Positions 41,971 through 51,624 of a DNA stretch of 64,000 bases are shown here, piece by piece. The notes beneath the pieces were generated by a model that did not search any database, was not told the origin of the DNA, and saw only the letters and a list, made by a program, of their open reading frames with translations. Source of the stretch: Microlunatus sagamiharensis (GTDB taxonomy: Bacteria > Actinomycetota > Actinomycetes > Propionibacteriales > Propionibacteriaceae); assembly GCF_900105785.1 (NCBI RefSeq), contig NZ_LT629799.1, positions 1 to 64,000 on the forward strand, given 5' to 3'. Numbering within the stretch: the stretch's first letter is position 1; every line of letters starts with the position of its first letter. A program made the position numbers and the translations under genes.

Positions 41971-43008
41971 ATGACCGCCGCCCACAGTCGCGCCCTACGC
42001 GCCGCCGCCGGCCTCGCCGCCCTGTCGGTCGTCGCGCTCACCTCGGCCGGCGCGGGGCTCCCGCCCACGGGGACGACCGCCGCACCGGTGGCGACGGCGG
42101 CGACCACCTCGACGACGGCGGCCGTCGGGCCCTGCCTCTCCGCCGCGGACGGCCACCGCGTGCGCGCCGGCAGCGGGCTCGACGGGGTCGACCCGAACAG
42201 CCTCGGCGCCGCCGGGACCGAGCACGCCCAGCAGGCCGAGGACCGCGCGTCCGCCCGTGCCCAGCAGCGTCGCACCAGCAGCGCCCGGCTCGGCAAGACC
42301 ACCATCGACGTCTACGTCCACGTGATCACCAGCAGCAAAGGGCAGGGCGACGTCAGCGACAAGCGCGTCAAGAAGCAGATCGACGTGCTCAACCGGGCGT
42401 ACGCCGGCAAGACGTCGAAGTACTCGACGGCGTCGCCGTTCAGCTTCCGGCTCCGCGGGATCGACCGGACCCGCAGCTCGGCCTGGTACCGCTGGGACGC
42501 GCCGACCGAGCTCCAGGACGGTGACGACGTCGCCCCCAAGGTGGCGCTGCACCGTGGCGGCCCCGACGACCTGAACCTCTACACCGCGGCCCTCACCGAC
42601 GGGCTGCTCGGCTACGCCACGTTCCCGTGGGAGACCAGGGACGGGCTCGACCCGCGCCGCGACGGCGTCGTCGTGCTCGGGACGAGCCTGCCGGACGGTT
42701 CCGCGAGGGGCTACGACCGGGGCGACTCGGCGACCCACGAGGTGGGCCACTGGCTGGGGCTGCTGCACACCTTCGAGAACGGCTGCCGCACCCCGGGCGA
42801 CCTGGTCGACGACACCCCGGCGCAGGCCGACGGCGACAACGTCTTCTCCTGCAGCAAGCTCGACACCTGCAAGGCCAAGGGCCGCGACCCCGTGCACAAC
42901 TTCATGAGCTACGGCGACGACGCCTGCCTGACGCGCTTCAGCAAGGGCCAGGTCGCGCGGATGTCCGAGCAGTGGCAGCTCTTCCGGAGCCCGGCCGCCC
43001 TCAGCTGA
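41971..43008 (+). CDS. Secreted M43 (pappalysin-like) zinc metalloprotease
   Basis: The 345-residue protein has a Sec signal ([20 protein letters not shown]), an Ala/Thr-rich linker and a metzincin catalytic domain. The extended zinc motif is [17 protein letters not shown] (HExxHxxGxxH), followed by Cys-rich [20 protein letters not shown] and the Met-turn [20 protein letters not shown], all characteristic of peptidase family M43B. It would act outside the cell. A TAGGGT box at 41862 is a candidate -10. The stop codon is inside TCAGCTGA, which also carries the stop of the small convergent gene. Confidence 0.9.
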   Translation: MTAAHSRALRAAAGLAALSVVALTSAGAGLPPTGTTAAPVATAATTSTTAAVGPCLSAADGHRVRAGSGLDGVDPNSLGAAGTEHAQQAEDRASARAQQRRTSSARLGKTTIDVYVHVITSSKGQGDVSDKRVKKQIDVLNRAYAGKTSKYSTASPFSFRLRGIDRTRSSAWYRWDAPTELQDGDDVAPKVALHRGGPDDLNLYTAALTDGLLGYATFPWETRDGLDPRRDGVVVLGTSLPDGSARGYDRGDSATHEVGHWLGLLHTFENGCRTPGDLVDDTPAQADGDNVFSCSKLDTCKAKGRDPVHNFMSYGDDACLTRFSKGQVARMSEQWQLFRSPAALS

Positions 43009-43180
43009 GGTCGCCCTCCGAGGCGCGGCGCAGCGCCTCCGCCTCGACCTCGGGGGACGGGGGCACCGGGGCCCGCCGCGGCTGGGGCTCCCAGTCGCCG
43101 AACCACGCGTACGAGGCGATGGTCAGGACGACGACGGCGAAGGCGACCAGCACGATGCTGGTGAAGGTGGTCGGGGCCAT
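43001..43180 (-). CDS. Small single-pass membrane protein (59 residues)
   Basis: From ATG 43180-43178, preceded by a strong GAGGAGG ribosome binding site, the frame encodes MAPTTFTSIVLVAFAVVVLT, IASYAWFGDWEPQPRRAPVP and a polar, Glu-rich tail ([19 protein letters not shown]). Residues about 6-24 form one membrane helix; WFGDWEP is an unusual Trp-rich juxtamembrane motif. It lies 39 nt after glyA on the same strand, so co-transcription is likely. Its TGA overlaps the convergent protease stop within TCAGCTGA. I do not recognise a family, but start signal, codon bias and compact spacing support a real gene. Confidence 0.72.
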   Translation of the reverse strand: MAPTTFTSIVLVAFAVVVLTIASYAWFGDWEPQPRRAPVPPSPEVEAEALRRASEGDLS

Positions 43181-43219
43181 CCGCGCCTCCTCGTCGTCTC
43201 GTCCGGGGCCGGCCGGCGC

Positions 43220-44704
43220 CTAGAGCTCCAGGCTTGGGTAGAGCGGGTGGCTGCCGAGCATCTCCGCCGAGGCGGCCTTGGTGCGCTCGGCGACCCCGTC
43301 GGCCAGGGCGTACTTGGCCTTGCCCGGCTTCCCGGCCGCGGTCGTGGCCGGCGTGGTGCTCTCCAGCACGTCGACGATCAGCTCGGCCACCCGGTCGAAC
43401 TCCGCGGCGCCGAAGCCCCGCGTGGTCAGCGCCGGGGTGCCGATGCGGACGCCCGAGGTGTACCAGGCGCCGTTCGGGTCGGCGGGCACCGCGTTGCGGT
43501 TGGTGACGATGCCGGCGTCGAGCAGGGCCGACTCCGCCTGCCGGCCGGTCAGGCCGAAGGAGCTCACGTCGATGAGCACGAGGTGGTTGTCCGTGCCGCC
43601 GGTCACGAGCCTCGCGCCGCGCGAGAGCAGGCCGTCGGCCAGCGTCTGCGCGTTGTCGGCGACCGCCTGGGCGTAGGTGCGGAACTCGGGGCGCCGGGCC
43701 TCGGCGAAGGCGACCGCCTTGGCGGCCATGATGTTGCCGATCGGGCCGCCGAGGACCATCGGGCAGCCGCGGTCGACGCTCGGCGCGTACTCCTCGGTGG
43801 CCAGCACCATGCCGCCGCGCGGGCCGCGGAGCGACTTGTGCGTCGTGGTGGTGACGAGGTGCGCGTGCGGCACCGGGTCCTCGTCGCCGGTGAAGACCTT
43901 GCCGGCCACCAGCCCCGCGAAGTGGGCCATGTCGACCATGAAGGTCGCGCCGACCTCGTCGGCGATCTCGCGCATCTTGGCGAAGTTCACCCGGCGCGGG
44001 TAGGCCGAGTAGCCCGCGATGAGGACGAGCGGCTTGAACTCCCGGGCCGCGGCACGCACGGCGTCGTAGTCGATCCGCTGCGTCTCGGGGTCGGTGCCGT
44101 AGGAGCGCTGGGCGAACATCTTGCCGGAGATGTTCGGGCGGAAGCCGTGGGTGAGGTGGCCGCCGGCGTCGAGCGACATGCCGAGCGCGCGCTGGTTGCC
44201 GAGCTTGTGGCGCAGGGTCTCCCACTGCGCCTCGCTCATCTCGTTGATGTTCTTCAGGCCCAGCTCGGCGAGCTCGGGCAGCTCGACGCGGTGCGCCAGG
44301 ATCGACCAGAAGGCGACGAGGTTGGCGTCGATGCCGGAGTGCGGCTGGACGTAGGCGTACTCGGCGCCGAAGAGCTCGCGCGCGTGCTCGGCGGCGACGG
44401 ACTCGACGGTGTCGATGTTCTGGCAGCCGGCGTAGAAGCGGTGCCCGACGGTGCCCTCGGCGTACTTGTCCGACAGCCACGTGCCCATGGTCAGCAGCAC
44501 GGCCGGGGAGGCGTAGTTCTCCGAGGCGATGAGCTTGAGCGAGGCGCGCTGGTCGGCCAGCTCGGCGCGGGTGGCGTCGGCGATGCGCGGCTCGACGGAG
44601 GCGATCACCTCGAGCGCAGAGCGGTACGCCTGGCTCGCGGCCCCGCTCAGATCGGTGCCGGCGGTCGCCGGGGCGGTCGTGGCGGGGACGAGGGTGTCGG
44701 TCAC
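43220..44704 (-). CDS. glyA: Serine hydroxymethyltransferase
   Basis: The 494-residue enzyme has [40 protein letters not shown] and [17 protein letters not shown]. It also has the PLP Lys in [20 protein letters not shown] and the C-terminal [20 protein letters not shown]. It interconverts serine and glycine with tetrahydrofolate. It is longer than the usual 420 residues, belonging to the long actinobacterial form with an extended N-terminus and an insertion around [13 protein letters not shown] 44704 has GGAG upstream, and a TAGATT box lies about 40 nt before it. It is followed by the 59-residue membrane protein. Confidence 0.93.
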   Translation of the reverse strand: MTDTLVPATTAPATAGTDLSGAASQAYRSALEVIASVEPRIADATRAELADQRASLKLIASENYASPAVLLTMGTWLSDKYAEGTVGHRFYAGCQNIDTVESVAAEHARELFGAEYAYVQPHSGIDANLVAFWSILAHRVELPELAELGLKNINEMSEAQWETLRHKLGNQRALGMSLDAGGHLTHGFRPNISGKMFAQRSYGTDPETQRIDYDAVRAAAREFKPLVLIAGYSAYPRRVNFAKMREIADEVGATFMVDMAHFAGLVAGKVFTGDEDPVPHAHLVTTTTHKSLRGPRGGMVLATEEYAPSVDRGCPMVLGGPIGNIMAAKAVAFAEARRPEFRTYAQAVADNAQTLADGLLSRGARLVTGGTDNHLVLIDVSSFGLTGRQAESALLDAGIVTNRNAVPADPNGAWYTSGVRIGTPALTTRGFGAAEFDRVAELIVDVLESTTPATTAAGKPGKAKYALADGVAERTKAASAEMLGSHPLYPSLEL

Positions 44705-44813
44705 GTGTGCTCCAGGCGATGGGCGGGTACGGCGGGTGCAGAGCCAATCTAACGCGGCGGGCGACGGACGCCGTCGTCGTTCCCGACCGTGGGAGAGCCG
44801 TCCGCTCGTTCGC

Positions 44814-44881
44814 CGACCCGAGACCCGGCGCACAGGGTGCTCCTGCGCTCAGCTCGCGGGGCGTTGAGGGATCTCGGGTCG
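44814..44881 (-). terminator. Inverted repeat after the cysS-rlmB operon
   Basis: CGACCCGAGA (44814-44823) and TCTCGGGTCG (44872-44881) are perfect reverse complements; a smaller GCGCACAGG/CCTGCGC stem lies inside. It begins 18 nt past the rlmB stop on the minus strand, so it may end that transcript. The long interior makes this tentative. Confidence 0.4.
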
Positions 44882-44898
44882 AGAAGTGAGCAGAACCC

Positions 44899-45879
44899 TC
44901 AGGGGACGCGGCGCTGGCGCGAGATCTCGTAGAGGGCGATGCCCGTCGCCACGCCGGCGTTCAGCGACTCCACGCTCGCCGAGATCGGGATCGCGGCGAT
45001 GGTGCTGCACGCCTCGCGGACCAGGCGCGACAGGCCCGATCCCTCGCTCCCGACCACCAGGACCAGCGGACCGGTGATGCCCTCGGCCGCGGCCAGGTCG
45101 GTGTCGGCCTCGCCGTCGAGCCCGACGAGGGTGAAGCCGGCGTCGGCGTACGCCCGGAGCGCGCGGTTGAGGTTCACGGCGCGGGCCACCGGGATCCGGG
45201 CCGCGGCGCCGGCCGAGGTCTTCCACGCCGCGGCGGTCATGCCGGCCGCGCGGCGCTCGGGGATGAGCACGCCGCTCGCGCCGAAGGCGGCCGCGGAGCG
45301 GATGACCGCGCCGAGGTTGCGCGGGTCGGTGATCGAGTCGAGCGCGACGACCAGGGGTGCTCGGCCCGTCTCGCTCTCCGCGTCGAGGGCGGCGGCCAGC
45401 AGGTCGTCCGGGTGCGTGTAGGTGTACTCGGGCAGCTGCAGGGCGAGGCCCTGGTGGATCGCGCCGTCGGTCATACGGTCGAGCTCGGCGCGGGTGACCT
45501 GAAGCATCGGCGTGCTCCGTTCGGCCGCGAGCCGGAACACCTCGCGCAGCCGGTCGTCGCGCTCGGCGCCCTCGGCGACGTACGCGGCCTTGACCGGGAT
45601 CTCGGCCTCCATGGCCTCGAGCACGGCGTTGCGGCCGATGACCCACTCGGGACCGGAACCGGGACGCCCCGTCCGCTTGGTGGTCGGCGTGGTCTGGCGG
45701 CCGGACGCGGACCGCTCGGCGCGGGCCTTCGCCTTGTGGGCGGCGTGGTAGGGACGGTCCTCGGCCTTGGGCGTCGGGCCCCGGCCCTCGAGGCCGCGAC
45801 GGACGCGGCCCCCGGAACCGGCGGTGTTCCCCTTGCCCTTGCGCGCGACCGCGCCCTTGCGCTGGCTGTTTCCGGGCAT
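44899..45879 (-). CDS. rlmB: 23S rRNA (guanosine-2'-O-)-methyltransferase RlmB (SpoU family)
   Basis: The 326-residue protein has a basic disordered N-terminus (NSQRKGAVARKGKGNTAGSG) as in actinobacterial TrmH/RlmB. A substrate-binding domain (EWVIGRNAVLEAMEAEIPVK) follows, then the SPOUT knot motifs VVALDSITDPRNLGAVIRSA, LVLVVGSEGSGLSRLV and IPISASVESLNAGVATGIAL. It methylates the 2'-OH of a conserved guanosine in 23S rRNA. ATG 45879 overlaps the cysS stop (TGATG), and cysS-rlmB is a well-conserved actinobacterial operon. Confidence 0.93.
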   Translation of the reverse strand: MPGNSQRKGAVARKGKGNTAGSGGRVRRGLEGRGPTPKAEDRPYHAAHKAKARAERSASGRQTTPTTKRTGRPGSGPEWVIGRNAVLEAMEAEIPVKAAYVAEGAERDDRLREVFRLAAERSTPMLQVTRAELDRMTDGAIHQGLALQLPEYTYTHPDDLLAAALDAESETGRAPLVVALDSITDPRNLGAVIRSAAAFGASGVLIPERRAAGMTAAAWKTSAGAAARIPVARAVNLNRALRAYADAGFTLVGLDGEADTDLAAAEGITGPLVLVVGSEGSGLSRLVREACSTIAAIPISASVESLNAGVATGIALYEISRQRRVP

Positions 45880-47333
45880 CAGGCCCCGTCCTTCTTGCTG
45901 CTGGTGGTGGGCGTGCTCGGTGGCTTGAGCGACCACTCGGCGCCCTGCGGTGTGTCGGCGACCTCGATACCGAGGCCGGCCAGCAGGTCACGCAGGCGGT
46001 CGGCGGCGGCGAAGTCGCGGTTGGAGCGGGCCTCGGCCCGCTGGTCGAGGACGGCCCGGACCAGGCCGTCGACCACGCCCTCGAGCCGGTCATCCTGCGC
46101 GGAGCCCGCCCAGGTCGGGTCGGCGGGGTCGAGCCCCAGCACGCCGAGCATCCCGCGTACCTCGCCGAGGGCCGTCGCGACGGCGCCCCGGTCCTCGGCG
46201 GCGAGCGCGCTGTTGCCCTGCCGAACGGCGGTGTAGAGGACGGCGACGGCGCCGGGCGTGCCCAGGTCGTCGTTCATGGCGTCGGCGAAGGCGTCGGGCA
46301 CGCTCGGGGCGACCTCGCCGCCGTCACCGAGCAGCACCGTCGCGCGCTGCACGAAGGTGTCGATCCGCTCGAGCGCCGCCGTGGCCTCGGCCAGCGAGGT
46401 GTCGCTGAACTCGATCGCCGAGCGGTAGTGGGGAGCGGCGAGGTAGAAGCGGACCGCGCGGGGCGGGTAGGCGCGCACGACCTCGCTGACCAGGGCGCCG
46501 TTGCCGAGCGACTTGCTCATCTTCTCGCCCGCGGCGGTCACCCAGCCGTTGTGCATCCAGTAGCGCGCGAACCGCTGGCCCGCCGCGGTCGACTGGGCCA
46601 GCTCGTTCTCGTGGTGCGGGAAGCGCAGGTCGAGCCCGCCCCCGTGGATGTCGAACTCGGTCCCGAGGTACTTGCCGGCCATCGCCGAGCACTCGAGGTG
46701 CCAGCCTGGACGGCCGCGGCCCCAGGGCGTCCACCACGACGCGGTCTCGGGGTCTCCGTCCTTGTGGCCCTTCCACAGCGCGAAGTCGCGGGGGTCGCGC
46801 TTGCCGCGCGGGTCGGCGTCGGGCGCCGGCTCCATGTCGCCCACGGCCTGGTGGGACAGCTCGCCGTACGCGGGCCACGACAGCACGTCGAAGTAGACGT
46901 CGCCCGAGCCGTCGGTCGCCGCGTACGCGTGCCCCCGCTCGATGAGGACCTTGATCAGCTCGATCATCTCGGGGACGTGCCCCGTCGCGCGCGGCTCGTA
47001 GGTCGGCGGCAGGCAGCCGAGCGCGTCGTACGCGTGGTGCAGCTCGCGCTCGAAGTGGTAGGCCAGGGCGTACCAGGGGATGCCGGCCGCCTCGGCCTTG
47101 GCGAGGATCTTGTCGTCGATGTCGGTCACGTTCGCGACGACGGTCACCTCGTTCCCGAGGTGGGTCAGCCAGCGGCGCAGGACGTCGAAGACGACCTCCT
47201 TGCGGATGTGCCCGACGTGCGGCGCGGACTGCACCGTGAGCCCGCAGTGGTAGATCGACACCTGGCCCGGCACCACGGTCTCGAGGTCGCGGACCGTGCT
47301 CGTGCGGGTGTCGTAGACGCGGAAACCGCTCAT
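45879..47333 (-). CDS. cysS: Cysteinyl-tRNA synthetase
   Basis: The 484-residue class-I synthetase contains the zinc-ligand Cys in [17 protein letters not shown] together with the HIGH-like motif, [32 protein letters not shown] and the KMSKS loop [10 protein letters not shown]. It ends in the DALR-type C-terminal domain ([20 protein letters not shown]). It charges tRNA-Cys; the shorter MshC-type ligase of mycothiol synthesis is excluded by the complete anticodon-binding part. The ATG is at 47333, with a TAGACT box about 45 nt upstream. It is the first gene of the cysS-rlmB operon. Confidence 0.95.
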   Translation of the reverse strand: MSGFRVYDTRTSTVRDLETVVPGQVSIYHCGLTVQSAPHVGHIRKEVVFDVLRRWLTHLGNEVTVVANVTDIDDKILAKAEAAGIPWYALAYHFERELHHAYDALGCLPPTYEPRATGHVPEMIELIKVLIERGHAYAATDGSGDVYFDVLSWPAYGELSHQAVGDMEPAPDADPRGKRDPRDFALWKGHKDGDPETASWWTPWGRGRPGWHLECSAMAGKYLGTEFDIHGGGLDLRFPHHENELAQSTAAGQRFARYWMHNGWVTAAGEKMSKSLGNGALVSEVVRAYPPRAVRFYLAAPHYRSAIEFSDTSLAEATAALERIDTFVQRATVLLGDGGEVAPSVPDAFADAMNDDLGTPGAVAVLYTAVRQGNSALAAEDRGAVATALGEVRGMLGVLGLDPADPTWAGSAQDDRLEGVVDGLVRAVLDQRAEARSNRDFAAADRLRDLLAGLGIEVADTPQGAEWSLKPPSTPTTSSKKDGA

Positions 47334-47435
47334 GGGCGGGCCTCCGCCCGCTCGTCCTCGCCCGTCAGCACCGCGGAAGTCTAGCGGGGCCGGGCGTCAG
47401 GACCCTCGCCCCGCCGTGGGGACGCTCCCGTGGGG

Positions 47436-47873
47436 TCAGCTGCTCGCGGCCTGCGCGGTCATCAGCCGGCGCATCGCCTCGACCCCCTCGCGCAGCGCCT
47501 TCTGGTCCTTGCGCGAGAGCGAGGAGAGGTTGGGCAGCACGCTGGTGCCGAGCGAGTGACGCATCTCCGAGAGCCGTGTCCGACCGAGGTCGGTGAGGTC
47601 GATCATCCAGACGCGCGCGTCCTTGGGGTCCGCGGTGCGGTCCACCAGGTGCTCGGACTCGAGCTTCTTGATGTGGTTGGTGATCGTCGGCTGCGAGCAG
47701 TTCTCCGCGACGGCGAGGTCGCTGATGCGCGTCGGCCCGTGGTCGGAGATGCGGGCGAGCAGGCGCACCGCGGCGATGCTGAGCCCGAAATCGGCCCGTC
47801 GGGGCACCCAGCGCACCACCCGCGCGGCGGTGGTGACGAGGTCCTCCCCGAGAGCGAGCAGGTCGTCGTCCAT
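47436..47873 (-). CDS. MarR-family transcriptional regulator
   Basis: The 145-residue protein has the MarR winged helix: FGLSIAAVRLLARISDHGPT, RISDLAVAENCSQPTITNHI (recognition helix) and KKLESEHLVDRTADPKDARV with the conserved Asp-Arg wing. Helices flank it for dimerisation. ATG 47873 follows a TACCCT box by 6 nt, consistent with a leaderless start; an in-frame GTG at 47876 is also possible. No transporter or enzyme gene is divergent from it, so its target is unclear. It lies between cysS and the DUF4032 gene on the same strand. Confidence 0.88.
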   Translation of the reverse strand: MDDDLLALGEDLVTTAARVVRWVPRRADFGLSIAAVRLLARISDHGPTRISDLAVAENCSQPTITNHIKKLESEHLVDRTADPKDARVWMIDLTDLGRTRLSEMRHSLGTSVLPNLSSLSRKDQKALREGVEAMRRLMTAQAASS

Positions 47874-47961
47874 CACCCAAGGGTAGTGGGCGCGCGGGCA
47901 GGGCCGGGCCACGGCGTGCCCGGGCGGGCGCGCTCGTCCCGACGGCGGGGTCAGGAGCCGC

Positions 47962-49347
47962 TTACCCCTTGCCCGCCCTCGCACGCAGGGCCGCGATGTC
48001 CAGGAAACCCGACGGCGCCGCCGGGTCGTCGTCGTCCGCCGCCGCCTCGTCGTCCTCCCACGGGTCGTAGGGCGCGGCCTCGTCGTCGTCGTCGTAGCCC
48101 TGCGAGGGGTCGTACGGGTTGGCGAGCGGACCCAGCGCCGTCATCGCGGAGAGCGCGATCTGCTCGTCGGGGAGGCTGCCGAGCACGTCCTGCATGTAGC
48201 GGTGCGCGGCCTCGAGGAGCGGCAGGGCACGACCGGCCTGCTCGCTGAGGAACCAGCGGTGCTCGAGCACCTCGTGGTAGACCTCGGCGGGCTCGCGCTT
48301 GCCGCGCAGCTCCGGCGGCACCGAGCCGACGACCGGCTCGAAGCGCTCGGTGAGCCACTGGTGGGCCACGATCGACTCGTCGGCTCCCTGTTGGTCGGTC
48401 ATCGCCCGGAAGTAGTCGAGGTCGTTGAGCAGGCGGCGCGCCTGGTTCTCCTCGGTGTCCAGGCCGGTGAGGCGCAGCAGCCGGCGCTGGTGGTGGCCGG
48501 GATCGACGACCTTGGGCTGGATGCGGATGGTCGAGCCGGCGAAGTCGGTGGTGATGTCGAGCTCGGCGACGTCGAAGCCGAGCGCGTTCAGCCGGCGCAC
48601 GCGGCTGTCGATGCGGTGCATCTCGCTGTCGGAGAACTCCTCGACCTCGGTCAGCTCGCCCCACAGCTCGCGGTAGCGGCTCTCGATCGTCTCGACCAGC
48701 ACCTGCGGGTCGAGGGCCTCGTCGAGCAGGCCGCCGGCCTCGAGGTCGCAGAACTCGCCGAAGAGGTTCGTCCGGGCGATCTGCAGGTCGTGCTCGCGCT
48801 GGCCGTCGGTCAGCCGCTCGTGCAGCTCGCCGGTCTCGGCGTCGACGAGGTAGGCGGCGAAGGAGCCGGCGTCACGGCGGAACAGCGTGTTGGACAGCGA
48901 CACGTCGCCCCACAGGAAGCCGATCAGGTGCAGCCGCGCGAGGAGGACGACCATCGCGTCGACGAGCCGGTTCACGGTGTCCTGCCGGACGCCGCGGGTG
49001 AAGAGGGAGCGGTAGGGCAGCGAGAACTGCAGGTGCCGGGTCACCAGGACCGGGTCGAGCGCCTCGCCGTCGGTGCCGACCCGGCCGACGACGACGCCGA
49101 CGCCCTCGACCGAGGGGGTGTCGAGGCGCTGCAGGTCACGCAGCAGCGAGAACTCGTGGCGGGCCAGGTGCTCGATGACCTCCTTGACCGCGTACACCTC
49201 GCGCCCGACCTTGACGAAGCGCACCACGTGGCGGGAGATGCCGCGGGGGAGCGCGACGAGGATGTCCGTCGGCCACTCCGCCAGCGGCGTGCTCCAGGGC
49301 AGCGTGATCAGCCTGGTGTCGGGCTTGACCGAGAGGAAGCGGGGCAC
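47962..49347 (-). CDS. DUF4032 protein with a kinase-like domain
   Basis: The 461-residue protein starts MPRFLSVKPDTRLITLPWST and contains a lipopolysaccharide-kinase-like fold: EVYAVKEVIEHLARHEFSLL (possible Lys), then LLARLHLIGFLWGDVSLSNT with the Asp and Asn of a kinase catalytic loop, and AAYLVDAETGE as a possible DFG equivalent. The C-terminal part is the conserved DUF4032 region (VVDPGHHQRRLLRLTGLDTE) and ends in an acidic Asp/Glu tail. GTG 49347 is used. Substrate and pathway are unknown; the family is mostly actinobacterial. The pseudokinase or kinase state is uncertain. Confidence 0.8.
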   Translation of the reverse strand: MPRFLSVKPDTRLITLPWSTPLAEWPTDILVALPRGISRHVVRFVKVGREVYAVKEVIEHLARHEFSLLRDLQRLDTPSVEGVGVVVGRVGTDGEALDPVLVTRHLQFSLPYRSLFTRGVRQDTVNRLVDAMVVLLARLHLIGFLWGDVSLSNTLFRRDAGSFAAYLVDAETGELHERLTDGQREHDLQIARTNLFGEFCDLEAGGLLDEALDPQVLVETIESRYRELWGELTEVEEFSDSEMHRIDSRVRRLNALGFDVAELDITTDFAGSTIRIQPKVVDPGHHQRRLLRLTGLDTEENQARRLLNDLDYFRAMTDQQGADESIVAHQWLTERFEPVVGSVPPELRGKREPAEVYHEVLEHRWFLSEQAGRALPLLEAAHRYMQDVLGSLPDEQIALSAMTALGPLANPYDPSQGYDDDDEAAPYDPWEDDEAAADDDDPAAPSGFLDIAALRARAGKG

Positions 49348-49436
49348 CTCGTCATCCTCCCACCGGGCGCCGCCGGGCGCACCGCTCCTATCTCCGGTCC
49401 GGGCGCTCCAAGCGCAGCGGAGCCGGGGACGACGAA

Positions 49437-49464
49437 GCCCCCCGCACCGGCTGGTGCGAGGGGC
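49437..49464 (-). terminator. Hairpin terminator after ugpC
   Basis: GCCCCCCGCACC (49437-49448) pairs with GGTGCGAGGGGC (49453-49464) around a GGCT loop with one mismatch. On the minus strand it lies about 38 nt past the ugpC stop and is followed by TTCGTC. Confidence 0.65.
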
Positions 49465-49501
49465 CCCGTGCTCAGACCGGGTCGTGCCCGGCGCGCTCCG
49501 A

Positions 49502-50602
49502 CTAGGCGGAGATGCGCTCCTCGGTCTGCTTGCTGAACACGTGCACCTTCGACGGGTCCGTGGTCAGGCGGACCGACGCACCGCGCTGCGGGGCGCTGCG
49601 GCCGGAGATGCGGCCGACGACCTGCTGGGCCGTCAGCTTCTCGTCGTCCGCGACACCGGCGAGGGTGCCGTAGATGAACGAGTCGGCGCCGAGCTCCTCG
49701 ACGACGGCCACGTCCACACCGATGCCCTCGCCCGTCTCCGAGAGGTCGAACGCCTCGGGACGGATGCCGACGACCAGGGTCTTCTCGCCCGAGGCCTTGG
49801 CCAGCGTCTCGCGCGGGACCGGCACGACGTAGTCGCCGATCTTGACGCCGCCCTCGGTGACGGTGCCCTCCATCAGGTTCATGGCCGGCGAGCCGATGAA
49901 GCCGGCGACGAACAGGTTGTTCGGGCGGTCGTACAGCGTCAGCGGGCTGTCGCACTGCTGGAGGATGCCGAGCTTCATGACCGCGACGCGGTCACCCATC
50001 GTCATGGCCTCGACCTGGTCGTGCGTCACGTAGACGGTCGTGACGCCGAGACGGGTCTGCAGCGCCGCGATCTGCGTACGCGTGGACACGCGCAGCTTGG
50101 CGTCGAGGTTCGACAGCGGCTCGTCCATGAGGAAGACCTGGGGCGAGCGGACGATCGCGCGACCCATGGCGACGCGCTGGCGCTGACCACCGGAGAGGGC
50201 CTTGGGCTTGCGGTTCAGGAAGTCCTCGAGGCCGAGCAGGTGCGCGGCCTCCTGGACGCGCTGCTGGCGCTCCGTCTTGGGGACGCCGGCCATCTTGAGC
50301 GCGAAGCCCATGTTGTCGCCGACGGTCATGTGCGGGTAGAGCGCGTAGTTCTGGAACACCATGGCGATGTCCCGGTCCTTCGGCGGCAGGTCGGTGACGT
50401 CGCGGTCGCCGATGTAGATCGAGCCGGCGTTGATCTCCTCGAGGCCCGCGAGCATGCGCAGCGAGGTCGACTTGCCGCAGCCCGAGGGGCCGACGAGGAC
50501 CATGAACTCGCCGTCGCCGATCTCGAGGTTCAGCTTGTCGACGCTGGGGTGGTCGGCCCCGGGGTAGACGCGGGTCGCGTCCCTGAAGTTGACTGTGGCC
50601 AC
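49502..50602 (-). CDS. ugpC: Sugar ABC transporter ATP-binding protein (UgpC/MsmK type)
   Basis: The 366-residue ATPase has Walker A VLVGPSGCGKSTSLRMLAGL, Q-loop AMVFQNYALYPHMTVGDNMG, signature ALSGGQRQRVAMGRAIV, Walker B VFLMDEPLSNLDAKLR and the His loop VYVTHDQVEAMTMGDRV. It ends in an OB-type regulatory (TOBE) domain (VGIRPEAFDLSETGEGIGVD). It stands alone, without permease or binding-protein genes, as expected for a shared CUT1 ATPase. It could energise the importer at 3.1-6.3 kb, which lacks one. GTG 50602 has GGAAAGGAAG upstream. A hairpin terminator follows. Confidence 0.92.
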   Translation of the reverse strand: MATVNFRDATRVYPGADHPSVDKLNLEIGDGEFMVLVGPSGCGKSTSLRMLAGLEEINAGSIYIGDRDVTDLPPKDRDIAMVFQNYALYPHMTVGDNMGFALKMAGVPKTERQQRVQEAAHLLGLEDFLNRKPKALSGGQRQRVAMGRAIVRSPQVFLMDEPLSNLDAKLRVSTRTQIAALQTRLGVTTVYVTHDQVEAMTMGDRVAVMKLGILQQCDSPLTLYDRPNNLFVAGFIGSPAMNLMEGTVTEGGVKIGDYVVPVPRETLAKASGEKTLVVGIRPEAFDLSETGEGIGVDVAVVEELGADSFIYGTLAGVADDEKLTAQQVVGRISGRSAPQRGASVRLTTDPSKVHVFSKQTEERISA

Positions 50603-50778
50603 GCCACACTTCCTTTCCACGGGCAGGTACGTGCCCGACGATCCGTAGTGGAAATAACGCGTAGCGCCACACGCAGCGCTGCGCGAGGTGAACTGTAGCC
50701 GAGCAACCCTCAGGTGCACAGGCCGCCGGTCCTGTGACTGCTGTGACGCGTGTTGTCCGCCCTCAAGCGAGATGAGGG

Positions 50779-51591
50779 CTATCGCAGCTGAAGGAGCTGG
50801 CTTCCGTCGTCGGTGGCGAAGTCGTCGACGACGGCGGTGACCTCGAGGCCGTCGAGGCTGACGTTGCCGCCGTAGTTGGTGAGGAAGGCGGTGTCGGCGG
50901 CGTCGCGGCCGGTCGCCACGCGGAGCAGGCTCTGGCGCGGGGCCAGACGGGTGGCGTCGACCACGTACCAGCCGGCGGCGCGGTCGCCGTCGGCCGGCAG
51001 GTACGCCTCGCAGACCGCGTGGTACTCCATCGGGCTCAGCCCTGGGGCGAAGACGGCGGCGAGCCGGGCGGGGACGTTCATGGCGCGGAGCAGGGCGATG
51101 CAGAGGTGCGCGTAGTCGCGGCAGACGCCCTGGCGGCCGAGGAAGGTCCGTACGGCGCCGTCGGTCGGGAGGCTCGACCCGGGGACGTACGTCAGCATGT
51201 TCGACACCCACTGCGTCACGGCGGCGAGCAGGTCAGCGCCCTGCAGCCCGCCGAACTCCGCCCCCGCGGTCGGGGCGAGGGTGTCGGACTCGCAGTAGCG
51301 GCTCGGGCGCAGGTAGGTGATCAGGTCGAAGTCGTCGACCGGCGGCGCCGCGGCCGTGCCGGCGACCGTGGCGAAGTAGTCCATGACGACCCGTCCGCCC
51401 TGCGCGTCGAGGACGTGCATGCGGTTGCCGGTGATGTCGACCAGCTCGCGCGGCGTCACCGGTGAGCCGTCGACGCTGATCGTCATCGACTGGCTCTCGA
51501 ACATTGATCCCTGCGCTGCCGCGACGGCGAAGACGAGCTTCGCGGGGGCCGAGAGGCCGAGGTCGAGGTGGCTGGTGACGGTCCGCTTCAC
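50779..51591 (-). CDS. Transglutaminase-like cysteine protease-fold protein
   Basis: The 270-residue protein contains an N-terminal beta domain (KRTVTSHLDLGLSAPAKLVF) and a transglutaminase core with catalytic Cys in FLGRQGVCRDYAHLCIALLR, His in LSPMEYHAVCEAYLPADG and Asp in GWYVVDATRLAPRQ. It belongs to the cytoplasmic actinobacterial group often found near circularly permuted ATP-grasp/alpha-E genes; those partners are not here. GTG 51591 is the best start. Hairpin repeat copy 4 lies 34 nt upstream, between this gene and sdaA. The substrate is unknown. Confidence 0.82.
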   Translation of the reverse strand: MKRTVTSHLDLGLSAPAKLVFAVAAAQGSMFESQSMTISVDGSPVTPRELVDITGNRMHVLDAQGGRVVMDYFATVAGTAAAPPVDDFDLITYLRPSRYCESDTLAPTAGAEFGGLQGADLLAAVTQWVSNMLTYVPGSSLPTDGAVRTFLGRQGVCRDYAHLCIALLRAMNVPARLAAVFAPGLSPMEYHAVCEAYLPADGDRAAGWYVVDATRLAPRQSLLRVATGRDAADTAFLTNYGGNVSLDGLEVTAVVDDFATDDGSQLLQLR

Positions 51592-51624
51592 AGAGCGAAC
51601 TTTTTCACGCACTTCCACCACGCC

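Noticed and set aside
44705-44813. Glycine, THF or ZTP riboswitch upstream of glyA
   Set aside because: The leader is short and I could not find the conserved cores of these riboswitches; a TAGATT box close to the start leaves too little room.
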